This document shows, in pieces, positions 42,311 through 52,954 of a stretch of 64,000 nt of DNA (position 1 is its first letter; each line of letters begins with the position of its first letter). The notes beneath the pieces are model-generated. The model did not search any database and had not been told where the DNA came from. It saw only the letters and a list, made by a program, of their open reading frames with translations. This DNA is from Incurvaria masculella (Eukaryota > Arthropoda > Insecta > Lepidoptera > Incurvariidae), in the NCBI GenBank assembly GCA_946894095.1, contig OX335653.1, forward strand, positions 13,831,001-13,895,000, given 5' to 3'. Both the position numbers and the translations under genes were made by a program.

Positions 42311-42494
42311 GTTACCATGATAAATTCACGCGCCGGATGAATAACCAATTGAGTGATTAAATCTGACGTTTAGTTGCATTTAGTGTCACTAGCATGTAGT
42401 GTCAAACGAACGTAGCGTGGGACGAAATGCAACTAAACGTCCAATTTAATCACTCATTTGCCTGTTCACCCGGCGCCTGAATTTACCATGGTAA
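42311..42494. repeat. Inverted-repeat MITE (~68-bp arms)
   Basis: GTTACCATGATAAATTCACG with GAGTGATTAAATC and GACGTTTAGTTGCATTT pairs with GAAATGCAACTAAACGTC, AATTTAATCACTC and CTGAATTTACCATGGTAAC. The centre is ~45 bp. Non-coding. Confidence 0.8.
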
Positions 42495-42964
42495 CACTCC
42501 AGGTGCGATAATTATATAGATTTTTTTAAGTCGAGTCTGTTTTTGAAACATTTTCTAAATTGTGAAAGATGTTCAAAAATGTCAAATGTTACAAAAGACA
42601 GACTCGCAGGTTTACAGCTCAGAAAGCCACTAGTATTGCAATATTGTTCATGTTAAGAAGTTCATGTCTTGTTTCTGAGCCAGCGGCGAGCTACTTAGCG
42701 GACCATTCGCAGACGCCATGTGTCATTTTTATGGAAAAACTTAGCAGATATTTTGTGCGTCGCCTGAATTCCTTTAATTTATGCTTTCTCGTCGTTCCAA
42801 ACATTTATTACTTCCCATGATACAATAACACCACACTGAATGCCCAAAAATTAGTATAGTTTTATGCCATAATTTTTATGCACTTTCCTATTTCTATTTC
42901 ATGCATCATTCATTCTACCATCTTTGGTTACTTTATGGATCGGTATTCACGGAAACATGTGCTA
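42495..42964. other. Intergenic, nothing firm
   Basis: CAGACTCGCAGGTTTACAGC at about 42600 resembles a phrase at 27072, a possible shared retroelement remnant. Otherwise featureless. Confidence 0.35.
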
Positions 42965-43619
42965 TGTGGGTTCGGGTACCTAAAAATAATACGATTGGGC
43001 CCACTGCTGGGTTCGGGTACGTACAAATAATACAATTGGGCCCACTGCTGGGTTCGGGTACGTACAAATAATACGATTGCGCCCACTGCTGGTTCGGGTA
43101 CGTACAAATAATACGATTGGGCCCACTGCTGGTTTCGGGTACCTACAAATAATACGATTAGGCCCACTGCTTGTTTCGGGTACCTACAAATAATACGATT
43201 GGGCCCACTGCTGGGTTCGGGTACGTACAAATAATACGATTGCGCCCACTGCTGGGTTCGGGTACGTACAAATAATACGATTGGGCCCACTGCTGGTTTC
43301 GGGTACCTACAAATAATACGATTGGGCCCACTGCTGGGTTCGGGTACGTACAAATAATACGATTGGGCCCACTGCTGGTTTCGGGCACCTTCAAATAATA
43401 CGATTGGGCCCACTGCTGGTTTCGGGTACCTACAAATAATACGATTGCGCCCACTGCTGGTTTCGGGTACGTACAAATAATACGATTGGGCCAACTGCTG
43501 GTTTCGGGTTCCTACAAATAATACGATTGGGCCCACTGCTGGTTTCGGGTACCTACAAATAATACGATTGGGCCCACTGCTGGGTTCGGGTACGTACAAA
43601 TAATACGATTTGGCCCACT
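42965..43619. repeat. 41-bp minisatellite, 16 units
   Basis: The unit is TTCGGGTACGTACAAATAAT followed by ACGATTGGGCCCACTGCTGGG. Sixteen units are present, all 41 bp except one of 40. Two variants mix: GGGTACGTACAAA versus GGTTTCGGGTACCTACAAA. The unit contains the palindromes GTACGTAC and GGGCCC. Because 41 is not a multiple of three, reading frames cycle through the repeat and stay open on the minus strand; these are not genes. The last unit runs straight into the SINE at 43620. Confidence 0.95.
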
Positions 43620-43915
43620 GCATATATTACCGACTAAGGGATTCGCCGTTCGTTGTGCGGATTCCACATCTAACACTAGGTCCCCTTACTAGGTCATAGG
43701 GTTAATCCTGCTGGGTTTGTACCATCGCAATATATGAACGACGCGGCATTTAAAATTGTCCGTATGTTACATTCAGTTCAAAATAGTCACAGCTACATTG
43801 CCGTGCCATGCCAGGAAGGCCCTGGCATGGCACCTAGTTTCCATGAGGTGTTTTTGGGCTAATATCATGACATTAGGTATTGTATAAGACATTCATGTCA
43901 AGTCACATAAAAATA
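43620..43915 (+). mobile_element. SINE copy with an alternative head
   Basis: After the head TACCGACTAAGGGATTCGCC and GTGCGGATTCCAC, the body follows in order: CTAGGTCCCCTTACTAGG, GGGTTTGTACCATCG, CCAGGAAGGCCCTGGCATGG, GGGCTAATATCATGACATTA and CAAGTCACATAAAAA. The head matches the minus-strand copy at 17485-17585 and not the 5S-type head. Confidence 0.75.
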
Positions 43916-44530
43916 GACCGCTAAAACGAATCTTAATATATTCTAAGATAATATTCTTTATTGGACATTCCTTCATGAAACATTTTCCAAAACAACAAGA
44001 AACAAATATCGAGTGAAAATCGTCTTACTTATTGTACTAATAAAATAATTCAGCTTCAAGGAAAACAGCCTAATGAAGGTAACAAAACTTGAAATGTATT
44101 TGTCGAGACTGTCCAACTGGGACTAATTGCCGTGAGGCAGGAATAATACCAAATGGACGACACAATTCAATTAATAAATCCCCATTAAATTTATTAATAT
44201 TTAAAATCAAAGTTACTTTTAGAGCTGAGTCTTATTATTCATAAACTCCGATAAAATTTGCTTCGACGAAATTATAAAGTTTCTCGTTTGACCGTCACGC
44301 CGCAGCCGCCTTCCCTCCGCCGCCGTCACCGCGCCGCCTCCCGGCTTTTACGTTAATTCGTAAAAGCTTTTCTTATCTGACAAATAATTTTGTTCTTTCA
44401 TGGGCTGTTGAACGTGCAATTCTGGCCACGCATTGACATTAATGCATTCGGTTAAATTAATATTTTTACTAGAAAATTAATGTGGGTTTGAAAACGGGAT
44501 TGAAAACAGGTTCATTAAAAATCAATCCAT
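43916..44530. other. Intergenic; GC-rich patch at 44290-44345
   Basis: The patch (CGCCGCAGCCGCCTTCCCTC) shows no coding frame with splice signals. The rest is AT-rich. Confidence 0.35.
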
Positions 44531-44803
44531 ACTCGTACTAATATAATAAATGCGAAGGTAAATCTGTCTGTCTGTAACGTTTTTACGCCTAAACCGCTAA
44601 ACCAATTTTAATTAAACTCGGTACAGAGAGATTCTAGACCTTGGGAAAGGACATAGACTACCTTTTGTGGCGAAAATTAAACTCAAAGGGGATGAAAAGG
44701 GTATGATTTTTTTATGGGGAGCTCATATAACAAAAAGTTAGGTTCAGCCCGACATCAGTCCGAAACGACATTGACCCGAGCGGAGCCGGATACCTCAACT
44801 AGT
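44531..44803 (+). mobile_element. RTE-derived non-autonomous repeat
   Basis: ACTAATATAATAAATGCGAA and GTCTGTCTGTAACGTTTTTA start it. The middle has ACCGCTAAACCAATTTTAAT and GACATAGACTACCTTTTGTG. It ends GACCCGAGCGGAGCCGGATA, CCTCAACTAGTAG. This is the standard structure of short RTE-related repeats in insects. It is related to the element at 61870-62715. Confidence 0.75.
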
Positions 44804-45595
44804 AGTCCATATATGTAAATTGTATTTAAAATTTTAAAAATTTGATTGGTGATACCATCGATTGATCTATTTTATACCACAGATTTAGAAAAGTATGCGT
44901 ACGGACTCTCACTTCCGTGGGTGAATGTTGTTGGTGTGTTGAATACCGTTGAATTTTTGTTTGGGTCTCACATACTGATAAATAAATAAAGCATTTCGTA
45001 CATGACAGTCGTGAATTTATTATGAATGCTATAAAATATATCATACATGGAATTAAAATGAAAAAATAAGAATAAACACGAAAATGTCTTTTGTAAAGAA
45101 AGCTGTGCTTTTTTTATACACGGAATTAATTAAGCAGTGCATAACGAACCGTTAAAAAAAATCACTTGTCGTAGTCAGTAGTTACTTCTTTTTAATCAAT
45201 GATAAGTGTTAGAAATGCAGCGAAACTATTTAAAAACCTACTGTACGAGTATTATGTTATGCATAAGTATATCAAATCATCATATAGAGAAAAAGTACTT
45301 TTTTGGTTTTATGTTACTGGACATAGTTGAAAAATATTGTACTAGAGTCATAACATCACATTGACAAAGGAACTCGTTATCTTTCCTTTAATTTAATGCA
45401 ACATCTCTCATTCAATGCCAAAATACTAACCCAGGTTTTATAACATTTTTTCATTACATAATTTTATATTCGTAATTTAAATTAATGTCAGTTTCTGTGC
45501 ACCATCATCAAATACCATTATGGTCTTCTTGTAGCAAGCGCAAGAAGTGCATCCTTAAGCGAATAAACGAGACGGGAAGTCATTATGACAAAGAT
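44804..45595. other. Intergenic, nothing recognised
   Basis: AT-rich, no exon or repeat structure that I can support. Confidence 0.35.
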
Positions 45596-46399
45596 TTATC
45601 GTTTAAGTATAACATGAAGAGAATGAGTCCGAGATTGGATCCTTGCAGCACTCCTGAGTAAGCAGTATAGTTGCGCAATGCATACCCTTACTTGATTACC
45701 CTTTCATCCTTTAAAAATAATCTATGTAAGACTCTTCAAAGTTACACTCAACGCCTCGAATTTTTCAAGATGGAGACGTTATTTTTGCGTCGTTCAAAGG
45801 CTGATGTCATTCTTTTACATGAAATCCTCAGCAACAATGTTGATTGTGAGGAACTACTAGCTAAAATTAATATTATGGTTCCACGAGTGAGCACGAGAGC
45901 ACAATATTTCTTTCCCTTCAGTATTGAAAGATGTCGAACTAATGCAGGGACTCACTCGCCACTAGTAAGAATGTGTAAACAATGCAATACTTGGCGAGAT
46001 GAATTTGACATCTTCTCGGGGTCACCTACGATAGTGAAGAGACTCATGCCTAAGTCCGTGTAGGCTTCGTGTTATATTGCGTTTTGTTTTTTATTTTCAC
46101 TTCCTATTAAGTTTTTAAAATATGTTGTAAGTAATATCTCATTGAAATTTTTATTTTTAGTTTTTAGTTTACTTTTATGATAATTGCCTGATTTCATTTT
46201 CACTGTCATATTAGTTATATTGGTAATCTTTTATTAATCTACGTTTCACTCACTGCTGCAACATTATAAATCGCATGTTGTGTTCACTAGTTGTAGAGTG
46301 TGTGTCCATACTATGTATCTGTTTGTTATTTTATTTTTACATGTTCTAACACATAACTCTGTAAGTGAACCTTTTAAATAAATAAATAAATAAATAAAT
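45596..46399 (+). pseudogene. LINE 3' end: RT C-terminal domain, 3' UTR and AAAT tail
   Basis: The frame 45671-46063 contains SFKNNLCKTLQSYTQRLEFF, ADVILLHEILSNNVDCEELL, AKINIMVPRVSTRAQYFFPF, RTNAGTHSPLVRMCKQCNTW and DEFDIFSGS. This follows the C-terminal pattern of insect non-LTR elements (Jockey/CR1-type): a phrase like LLHKILHN.ID, a VP-R segment, then HSPL.RM....N. About 330 bp of UTR and a run of AAAT units (46377-46399) follow, as expected for the 3' tail. The RT core is absent, so the copy is dead. Confidence 0.75.
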
Positions 46400-46736
46400 C
46401 CTATAATCGAGGTATAAAGCAAAGTTTCAAGAACGAAGAAAAAGAATTCAAGAAGATATGCTTAACAAATATGATAACTTTCTCAAGAGAATGGCATTGT
46501 TAATTTATCGAACGTTATGCTAAAATCTGCAATAAAAACGCCGCGAACCGAATATGGATGTCGAATCCATCGATTGAGAACAGTCAGATCAGAGTCACAA
46601 CCGTCATTTTTCCATCAAATGTACTGTTGTGGACAGGTTTCATGCTTCTCGTGCCAGGCGAAGAGTTGTAGGAATGTTTTCAAAGAGCTTGCAGAAGTTG
46701 AACGATGCGAAGGTATGAAAATGATGAAGTACTCAC

Positions 46737-46917
46737 TCGAGGTGGCCCTTGTAGATGTCGAAATCCGTGAATATGAGCTCGACGATCTCGTAAGCGGCGC
46801 CTTGGAAGCTGTAGAGCAGGCAGTCGATGTGCGGGGGGTAGGGCTGCGGGTAGTTCGGGCTGCTGAACGTGCCCCGCTCCTTGCCGTACGTGGAGCGGAA
46901 CCGCACGCATGCGCAGC
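46737..46917 (-). CDS. CUB-domain protein, one internal exon (partial gene)
   Basis: On the minus strand the acceptor is AATTGTCGGCAG (ends 46918) and the donor is a consensus GTGAGT (46736-46731). The 181-nt exon reads (x)CACVRFRSTYGKERGTFSSP, NYPQPYPPHIDCLLYSFQGA, AYEIVELIFTDFDIYKGHLE. GTFSSPNYP..YP...DC.Y.F......V.L.FTDFD is the core of a CUB domain, including the first Cys of a conserved disulphide. CUB domains occur in secreted or membrane proteins such as tolloid-type proteases and receptor auxiliary subunits. The specific family is not determined. GC-rich codon use contrasts with the flanks. Neighbouring exons were not found in the window. It runs antisense to the light chain gene, tail to tail. 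Confidence 0.78.
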
Positions 46918-47438
46918 CTGCCGACAATTACACTGTTCAGTCTAGACATGTACATATGGAAGGACATAGCAGTAGCATTTAGATCTAAGTATGTATTTCA
47001 TAATTGTGGACGGAAGGATGTGTTATGTAAACCCGTGAAGTTTCTTTGCGGGTTCTTCTTTACTGGGTTGATCGAATCCGCGGATCTTTGTGACGTAACT
47101 TGGTGTAGTTTGACTACCAAAAAGTTTAAATAAATGAAATGAAATGAAATAGCATCTATTTTTTAATTTTTATTTTATTTTATTCGGGAAATATTCAGTT
47201 ATTACAAACACAGAATACAAAAAATCAAAAACAAAACCATAAAACCATTAAAAATTCCACATATAAAAAAGAACATATAAAGTCAAGTCATTTGACATCT
47301 TACATCGAGAGAAAAAAAAAAGAAATTTAATTGGGCAATGCTTCTAAACAATAGTGAATACAATAAGTGTATGCTTCTAAACAATAAAGTAAGCTTAAAA
47401 AAACACTATAGCATATATCCAAAGAATTTAAACCAATA
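46918..47438. other. Intron of the CUB gene or intergenic; nothing recognised
   Basis: Contains a short AAATG microsatellite (47134-47150). Otherwise featureless. Confidence 0.4.
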
Positions 47439-47828
47439 TAACTTCGTCAACCTCAGTGGCCCAGTGGCGCGACACCTCGGCGATCGCTCTACGAAATTAA
47501 GCAACGCTGGGTCCGGTCTGTTCTTGGATGGGTGACCATTCGACCGTTGAGAGAGGCTGGCCGTGGTTCGGATTCCACGTTAAGCTGTAGGTCCCCTTCC
47601 TTACTTACTAGGTGGTAGGGTTAATCCCGCCCGGGATGTTACCACCGCATTGGATGAACGATGGTCGAAGCGGCAATGAAAATTGTCCGTGTTTTCAATC
47701 CAGTTCAATGTAGCCGTGCAATATAAGGAAGGTCCTGGCATGGCACCTAGTTCCCATGTGGTGTGTTGGGCTAATACCATGACAGAAGGTGTGGTATTAG
47801 CAATCCATGTCGTCACATAAAAAAAAAA
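47439..47828 (+). mobile_element. 5S-rRNA-derived SINE, full-length copy B
   Basis: Same head, body and A-tail as copy A at 1347: CAGTGGCCCAGTGGCGCGAC, AAATTAAGCAACGCTGGGTC, TTGGATGGGTGACC, CTGGCATGGCACCTAGTTCC and a short A-run. Only scattered differences are seen. Both copies start with TAACTTYGTCA, which therefore belongs to the element. Confidence 0.87.
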
Positions 47829-48340
47829 CGAAATCCATGGAAAGAGTTAGGTAACAAATTGAAATATACATAAACAAAACATTTCTTATTTATGTGTCAG
47901 TTGCCTGTTCCAAACATAGTATTTTAAATTTACTTATAGAAAAATGCACAATATCTATGTTAGAATAGGCTTCATTATTAGTCTTACAACTACGATGTCA
48001 AAACACATTACTACCGTAATTACAGCGACTTTTGGGAACGAGAAATAAATTTCTTGAGCGAGTATTTTGCATAGGGCATCTAAAATTAACTAAACCTAAT
48101 AAATAAGATATGCGGTGTGTTGGGTTAATATAACGACGGTAGGTGTGAACCATACACTCCGTTCCCTTTCTACTATCGCTCAACGCGATGCAGGCTAGAA
48201 ATGCATCCATTCACTATCGATAATCCCAAAATTGTACCAAACCGATCCTCTAGATTAGCGGTGCCCAACCGGTAGCTCGCGGATACCTGGTAGCACGCGG
48301 CCTGTTTTCTAGGTGCCCGCGAACAAAATAAACATTAAAA
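47829..48340. other. Intergenic, nothing recognised
   Basis: A phrase resembling the SINE (GGTGTGTTGGGTTAATATAA, 48115) may be a small SINE remnant. Otherwise nothing. Confidence 0.3.
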
Positions 48341-48627
48341 AAAAACCGGCCAAGTGCGAGTCGGACTCGCACACGAAGGGTTCCGTACCATCAACACAAA
48401 AAAATCACGTTTTTTGTATGGGCCCCCCTTTTATTTTTTATAATTTTTGATTTTACCTATTTGTTGTTATAGCGGCAAAATAAATACACACCCTGTGAAA
48501 AATTCTGCTGCCTACCTATTACGGTTCATGAGATACAGCCCTGTGACAGACGGACGGACGGACGAACGAACAGCGGAGGCTTAGTAATAGGGTTCCGTTT
48601 TCACGCTTTGGGTACGGTACCCTAATA
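48341..48627 (+). repeat. CCGGCCAAG-family repeat, well preserved
   Basis: Head AAACCGGCCAAGTGCGAGTC, then CACGAAGGGTTCCGTACC, TTGTTGTTATAGCGGC, GACGGACG run, end GGGTACGGTACCCTAA. Same structure as the copy at 457. Confidence 0.87.
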
Positions 48628-48763
48628 AATTGGGTAAATTAATTAAATAAACAATAACTAAATTACGCTGTATGGTATGAGTCAAAGCCATCTTAAAGAA
48701 GTACCTGGCCGGCCAGCATGGTTTTCGCAGCCTCCCCTGTAGACCGGGATAGATTCGGTTTGA

Positions 48764-49580
48764 GAAGCACATGAAATCCAAAATGATTTTTTTTTTCTCA
48801 GAAATATATAATTTCATGTTCATATGCTTACATTAAGTTTGCAACATTTAGCGGAGCCCTGAAGATAGAAAAAAAAATTAAAATGCATTAAAAAATATAT
48901 ATATCTCGTAAACAAATATTTAGAAACGGTATTAAAAAAATGTATGTGTTAAGTCTTTTAAGGCGTAATGTAACTGTGAATTTGCAACAATTTTGTAATT
49001 ACGTAAATGTATTTAAAAAAATGTTTTTACTAAAAAAAATCTATGCCGCGAACCTAACTTGCTATTGCTATATTTCTTTCTAGAATATGTAAAAGAAAAT
49101 TAAATTCTTTAAAAACTATACCACGAACGATTTTATACGTATTTCGATTTTTTTGTTTAGCTTTTGTGTGAATGTAAAAACTATAAATAAAAAAAATGTG
49201 CTTCTAATATTTGCAACATTTTACAAATGTCACAGAATATAGAGTTTGCGGTCAGTTTCCAATTTCAGGAAAGAAAATAGAATTTTCATTATTTGCTTTG
49301 CAGATATTATGAAAATAGTACAAAAAAAATATATTTACACAGTTCTGTAAATAAGAAATTGTTGCAAATTCACAGTAATATTACACCTAAAATTAGCTAA
49401 CATTTAACGTTTTTAAATAACATTTCTAAATATTTGTTTAGGAGATATGATTTTTTAAACATATTTCGTATTTTATTTCTATCTTCCGGAACCCCCAAAA
49501 TGTTGCAAACACACGTCCACATGAAATACTACGTTTATGAGAAAACAAAATGCATTTTGGATTTAATGTTTTTCTAAGTG
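48764..49580. repeat. Large inverted-repeat element (~220-bp arms)
   Basis: The left arm includes CACATGAAATCCAAAATGAT, TTTGCAACATTTAGCGGAGC, CTGAAGATAGAAA, AACAAATATTTAGAAACG and TAACTGTGAATTTGCAACAA. The right arm has the reverse complements in reverse order, including TTGTTGCAAATTCACAGTAA, TTCTAAATATTTGTTTAGGA, TCTATCTTCCGG and TGTTGCAAACA. The centre is AT-rich and non-coding. The arms are imperfect, so the element is moderately old. Confidence 0.75.
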
Positions 49581-49759
49581 CTGATTTAAGGCTAAAGTTC
49601 CTGGAGTACTGAAAGTTCGAATGCTTTTAACATAATAAATAAAGAGTGGTGCAATTGTATAATGTGGTTTCCTTTATAACGTCTATGTTTTTTTAATAAC
49701 TCGGCGGTTCCAGCTGTGTCTGGCTGTGGCGCATACACGTCGATCTCAGTTTTTATATG

Positions 49760-50309
49760 TTAAGGTGGCCCAACCCGGCGGCCTCAACTCATTTGCGGGC
49801 ACGGTACAAAACCGTGCTGTTGCGCTCTGGGACCTTCTCTCTTTCCAAGAATAAGACAGGCTCCGTGATGAGGAAGATGCAACATGTCCACAAAAAAGAA
49901 AATATGCATAGTGTAAGATTTGGTAAGATTTACGAAAATTTTAATTTCAAAACGACTTATAGCTAAAAGTAAACCACGACCGCTGTAGTCAAAAATCTAA
50001 CAAAAACCAAATAGATTATAAATCTTGATTAAATAAGCTATGTCTGATGACTAATCTTATTAAGATGTTCTTACTTTATCATAGCGTAATCCACCTCCAA
50101 AGTTATTGTATAAAACGCGCGAAAAATCCGAACTTTCGGACGTTATAACTTGGAAACCAAACACAATTTTACAATGCCAATGATCATCAGACATCTAGTT
50201 CAATCAAATAGAGCTATTTTGAGCAAAATTTTGGATCTCTGACAAGAAATATAGGCGTGATCTTCTTTCCCCTTTTGTATGGGGAGATGAGCGGGATGGG
50301 CCGCCTTAA
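49760..50309 (+). mobile_element. TTAA-flanked 550-bp MITE, copy 2
   Basis: It starts TTAAGGTGGCCCAACCCGG and ends GATGGGCCGCCTTAA. It is exactly 550 bp, as copy 1, with the same internal landmarks and only scattered substitutions. The matching lengths of two distant copies fix the ends. Confidence 0.88.
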
Positions 50310-50958
50310 GCGCAGCATATGGCGTGTGCCAGGACCTCTTAAGGTGCCCGACGACGCCCATGGGATTTCCAACTTTCACGGGGGCTGTGAAAACCATGCC
50401 AGCCGGCCGTGTTTAAAGGTTATAACCCCAGTTTGTACTTTGAGAAAATACATCGGAAGTGAGCTCATTCCATTGTTTGCCGACCCTATAAAGGGAAATG
50501 GTGCATTTTCTCCCTGTTCCGCGTTGAGCGAAGGTTGAAAGGGGACAGAGGGGCAGCGCTGTGAAGCTCCGACGAGCATTCCGACAACATCCGAATATCT
50601 ATGTCATGTAATCCATATCATGAACACAATCGATGTTCGCCATTCCAACTGTCCGTCCCCCCTGTACCAAACATTTTGGCAATCTTACTCACTTTCTCCA
50701 AGAATTTGCCAGCAGCTTACGCGGGGAACATAAATCACTCGCGAAATTATTAACAAATTTAAACAAAAAGGCCACCTGTCGGGCGAGCGCGGGGCGCCGG
50801 CCTTCGCTCGGTTAATTAATGGATATAGATGGTGCCGAGAAGAATGGGTGGTGTAATTACACTGGCTATTGTCCTGACCATGCAGCATGAGCTGCCTCTG
50901 CCTGATAAGAACCGAAAGCCGCATCGAAACGGCGACTGGCGTCGGTCACTGCCTGAGT
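50310..50958. other. Intergenic; GTACGCC-family fragment at ~50315-50415
   Basis: CATATGGCGTGTGCCAGGAC, ATGGGATTTCCAACTTTCAC and ACCATGCCAGCCGGCC are blocks of the dispersed family seen at 33525. The rest is featureless. Confidence 0.4.
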
Positions 50959-51303
50959 GTTCAGTTTAAGTTCTCACCTATGTAAATTGGCGTTTACGGA
51001 ACTCCGAAGCTACGTAAAAACGTCAAACCCCATACAAATGTTTACTACTTATTCTGTGGTTTTAATTATTCAAGCTGTCAAAGTAAAACTCGGACTTCCG
51101 ATTTGTATTCAAACGCGGAGTCGGCGTAAACAGCAACGTCGACGTATTTACGCCGACGATGAGTAAGCTGTCAAATCAAACTCGGACTCGCAAATGTTAG
51201 GTCACTTAACGCCCACTGCGCGCGCTCCTCAATTTCTCCATACATTTGAAAACGCCAGTCGATCGGTTTGGCGTAAACGCCCATTTAGGTGATAACTGGG
51301 ACT
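50959..51303. mobile_element. MITE, second copy of the nested 332-bp family
   Basis: AAGTTCTCACCTATGTAAAT at the left and CCAGTCGATCGGTTTGGCGT...TTTAGGTGATAACTGGGACT at the right match the 39453-39784 copy, as do internal TCAAACTCGGACTCGCAAAT and CGCCCACTGCGCGCGCTC. It extends to the TA where the next element inserted. Confidence 0.8.
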
Positions 51304-51936
51304 ACACTGAGAAAAATACTTAGTCCTGCCGAAATGTTAAAACTGTATTCAACGTTATAAGTAAGATATATCCTTAAATACATACGTCACATCATTATTA
51401 CGTATGAAATACACGTGCGCTCGACTTTTTGGTTGGACGGAACGTCATTGCGCGTAATGTTATCGGCATAATAGCATTGCACTGGGTACTCCTACATTGT
51501 AATGCGGGAACACAATTAGTAAGGACGGAGGGCCATGCGTACGCTTGTTTTTGCAGGCTACGTACGTTTGGAGGCTGTGCCGTGAAATAGCAGTATAGCA
51601 GGACTGCTCACCATTACAGATGTACGCCAAATTGCACCGGTCAATACCCGTGTTAGGTCCTGCCTTAATGCTGTTACATCATTTCACAAGGTTGCCTAAA
51701 TATCTATGTATTTTAAAAATCTCATCTTAACAAATAAAAGTCTTTGATAAATGATTGAACATTTCTTAAACATACTACAGTATCAAAGTAACGTTTTGCA
51801 TCAGGTATGATGGAATATCCATAGGTGGGATTCCTATTACGCTGATAATTCGCACACACAAGCAGGTAGTTACCTACCTACTGTAAATACTCGTAAATAT
51901 TCTTTCAGTGTCTGCTAAAAATCTAAAGCTAAAGTT

Positions 51937-52175
51937 CGTTATTAATTGACGGCGAAACCATTTAACACAAACTTAGAAAAAAAACGTCGCATTATTCTGA
52001 GTGGATATAAATAACAGCTTGCCGCTTATTTGCACATTCAGTGCATGTTAACAATCTATAGATTCGTTATTAAATGACGGCAAAACAAGATAAACAAACA
52101 GAAAAAAGACGCTTCAACATTATGACTGGATAAAACTGACTGCCTTGCCGCTTGTTTGCACATTCATGCAAATCG
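51937..52175 (+). repeat. 128-bp tandem duplication
   Basis: CGTTATTAATTGACGGCGAA (51937) and CGTTATTAAATGACGGCAAA (52065) begin two units that continue in parallel: ...AAACGTCGCATTATTCTGAG / AAGACGCTTCAACATTATGA, and GCCGCTTATTTGCACATTCA / GCCGCTTGTTTGCACATTCA. Confidence 0.75.
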
Positions 52176-52436
52176 AATTATCGAATTGAAATGCGCGCCA
52201 AAATGGTATTCGCCTTGCCTGCCGCTGCGCCGACACTCAGAAACTAGTGTTGCCAGGTAAAAGGAATGATAGCTGTTTTAGACCTCCAATATCGGACTCG
52301 CCCATTTTTTCTATTAACTTTTTTCTGCAGTATTTTTTTTAATTGGCCAATTCCACTTTGGGATTTCCAATCCAAACACTGTTTTATTCCAGCTAGCGAA
52401 ACCTAAATAGTAGTTTAATGTTTGATTATATTTATA

Positions 52437-52565
52437 CTAGCAGCCCGTCCCGGCTTTGCACGGGCATAATATAATTTAAAAAATATTATTTTGACACAAT
52501 GATAAACAAATAAACCCTTCTTACGTAGAGTTCCTACATTGAAATATTTGAAATAAAAATAACAA
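52437..52565 (+). mobile_element. RTE-type repeat end
   Basis: CTAGCAGCCCGTCCCGGC and TTTGCACGGGCATAATATAA, then TTTTGACACAATGATAAACA and CGTAGAGTTCCTACATTGAA, match 22960-23086 in reverse orientation. Confidence 0.7.
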
Positions 52566-52954
52566 ATTTTGTGAAAAGTTTAGTACTCTCTGAGAAATTA
52601 TCGAATCACTGAGATCGAATAGGCCGCGTTAAAATTTGCGATTAAGGATATGTGCTTCTCTAGCTAACAAAGTTTTATCGCTAATCGAGAAAGTTTTGTT
52701 TGGAGCAATTATACCTATAAAAGTAGCATTAAATATTCCTGAGACATCTTAATAGTTATAATTTTGTAACAAGCGGCCGGCCGAACGCGACTAGGAGGCG
52801 ATTTAGTGGTATCCTGGGGTCTGGCAACACTACACTGACGGCGGCGCCTGCGTTGCGTATTGGTTGTCTGAGTTTGTCATGTCAAGTCTGTTTCCGTTCG
52901 TGTGAAGAAGAGTGCTTGTTTCACGGATATTTCTTATAGTTGTGCTCATTTGCT

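Noticed and set aside
42928..43623. 231-codon repeat protein (YYLYVPEPSSGPNRII units) on the minus strand
   Set aside because: Produced by the 41-bp minisatellite. Frames cycle every three units and all stay open; no promoter, signal peptide or non-repeat domain.
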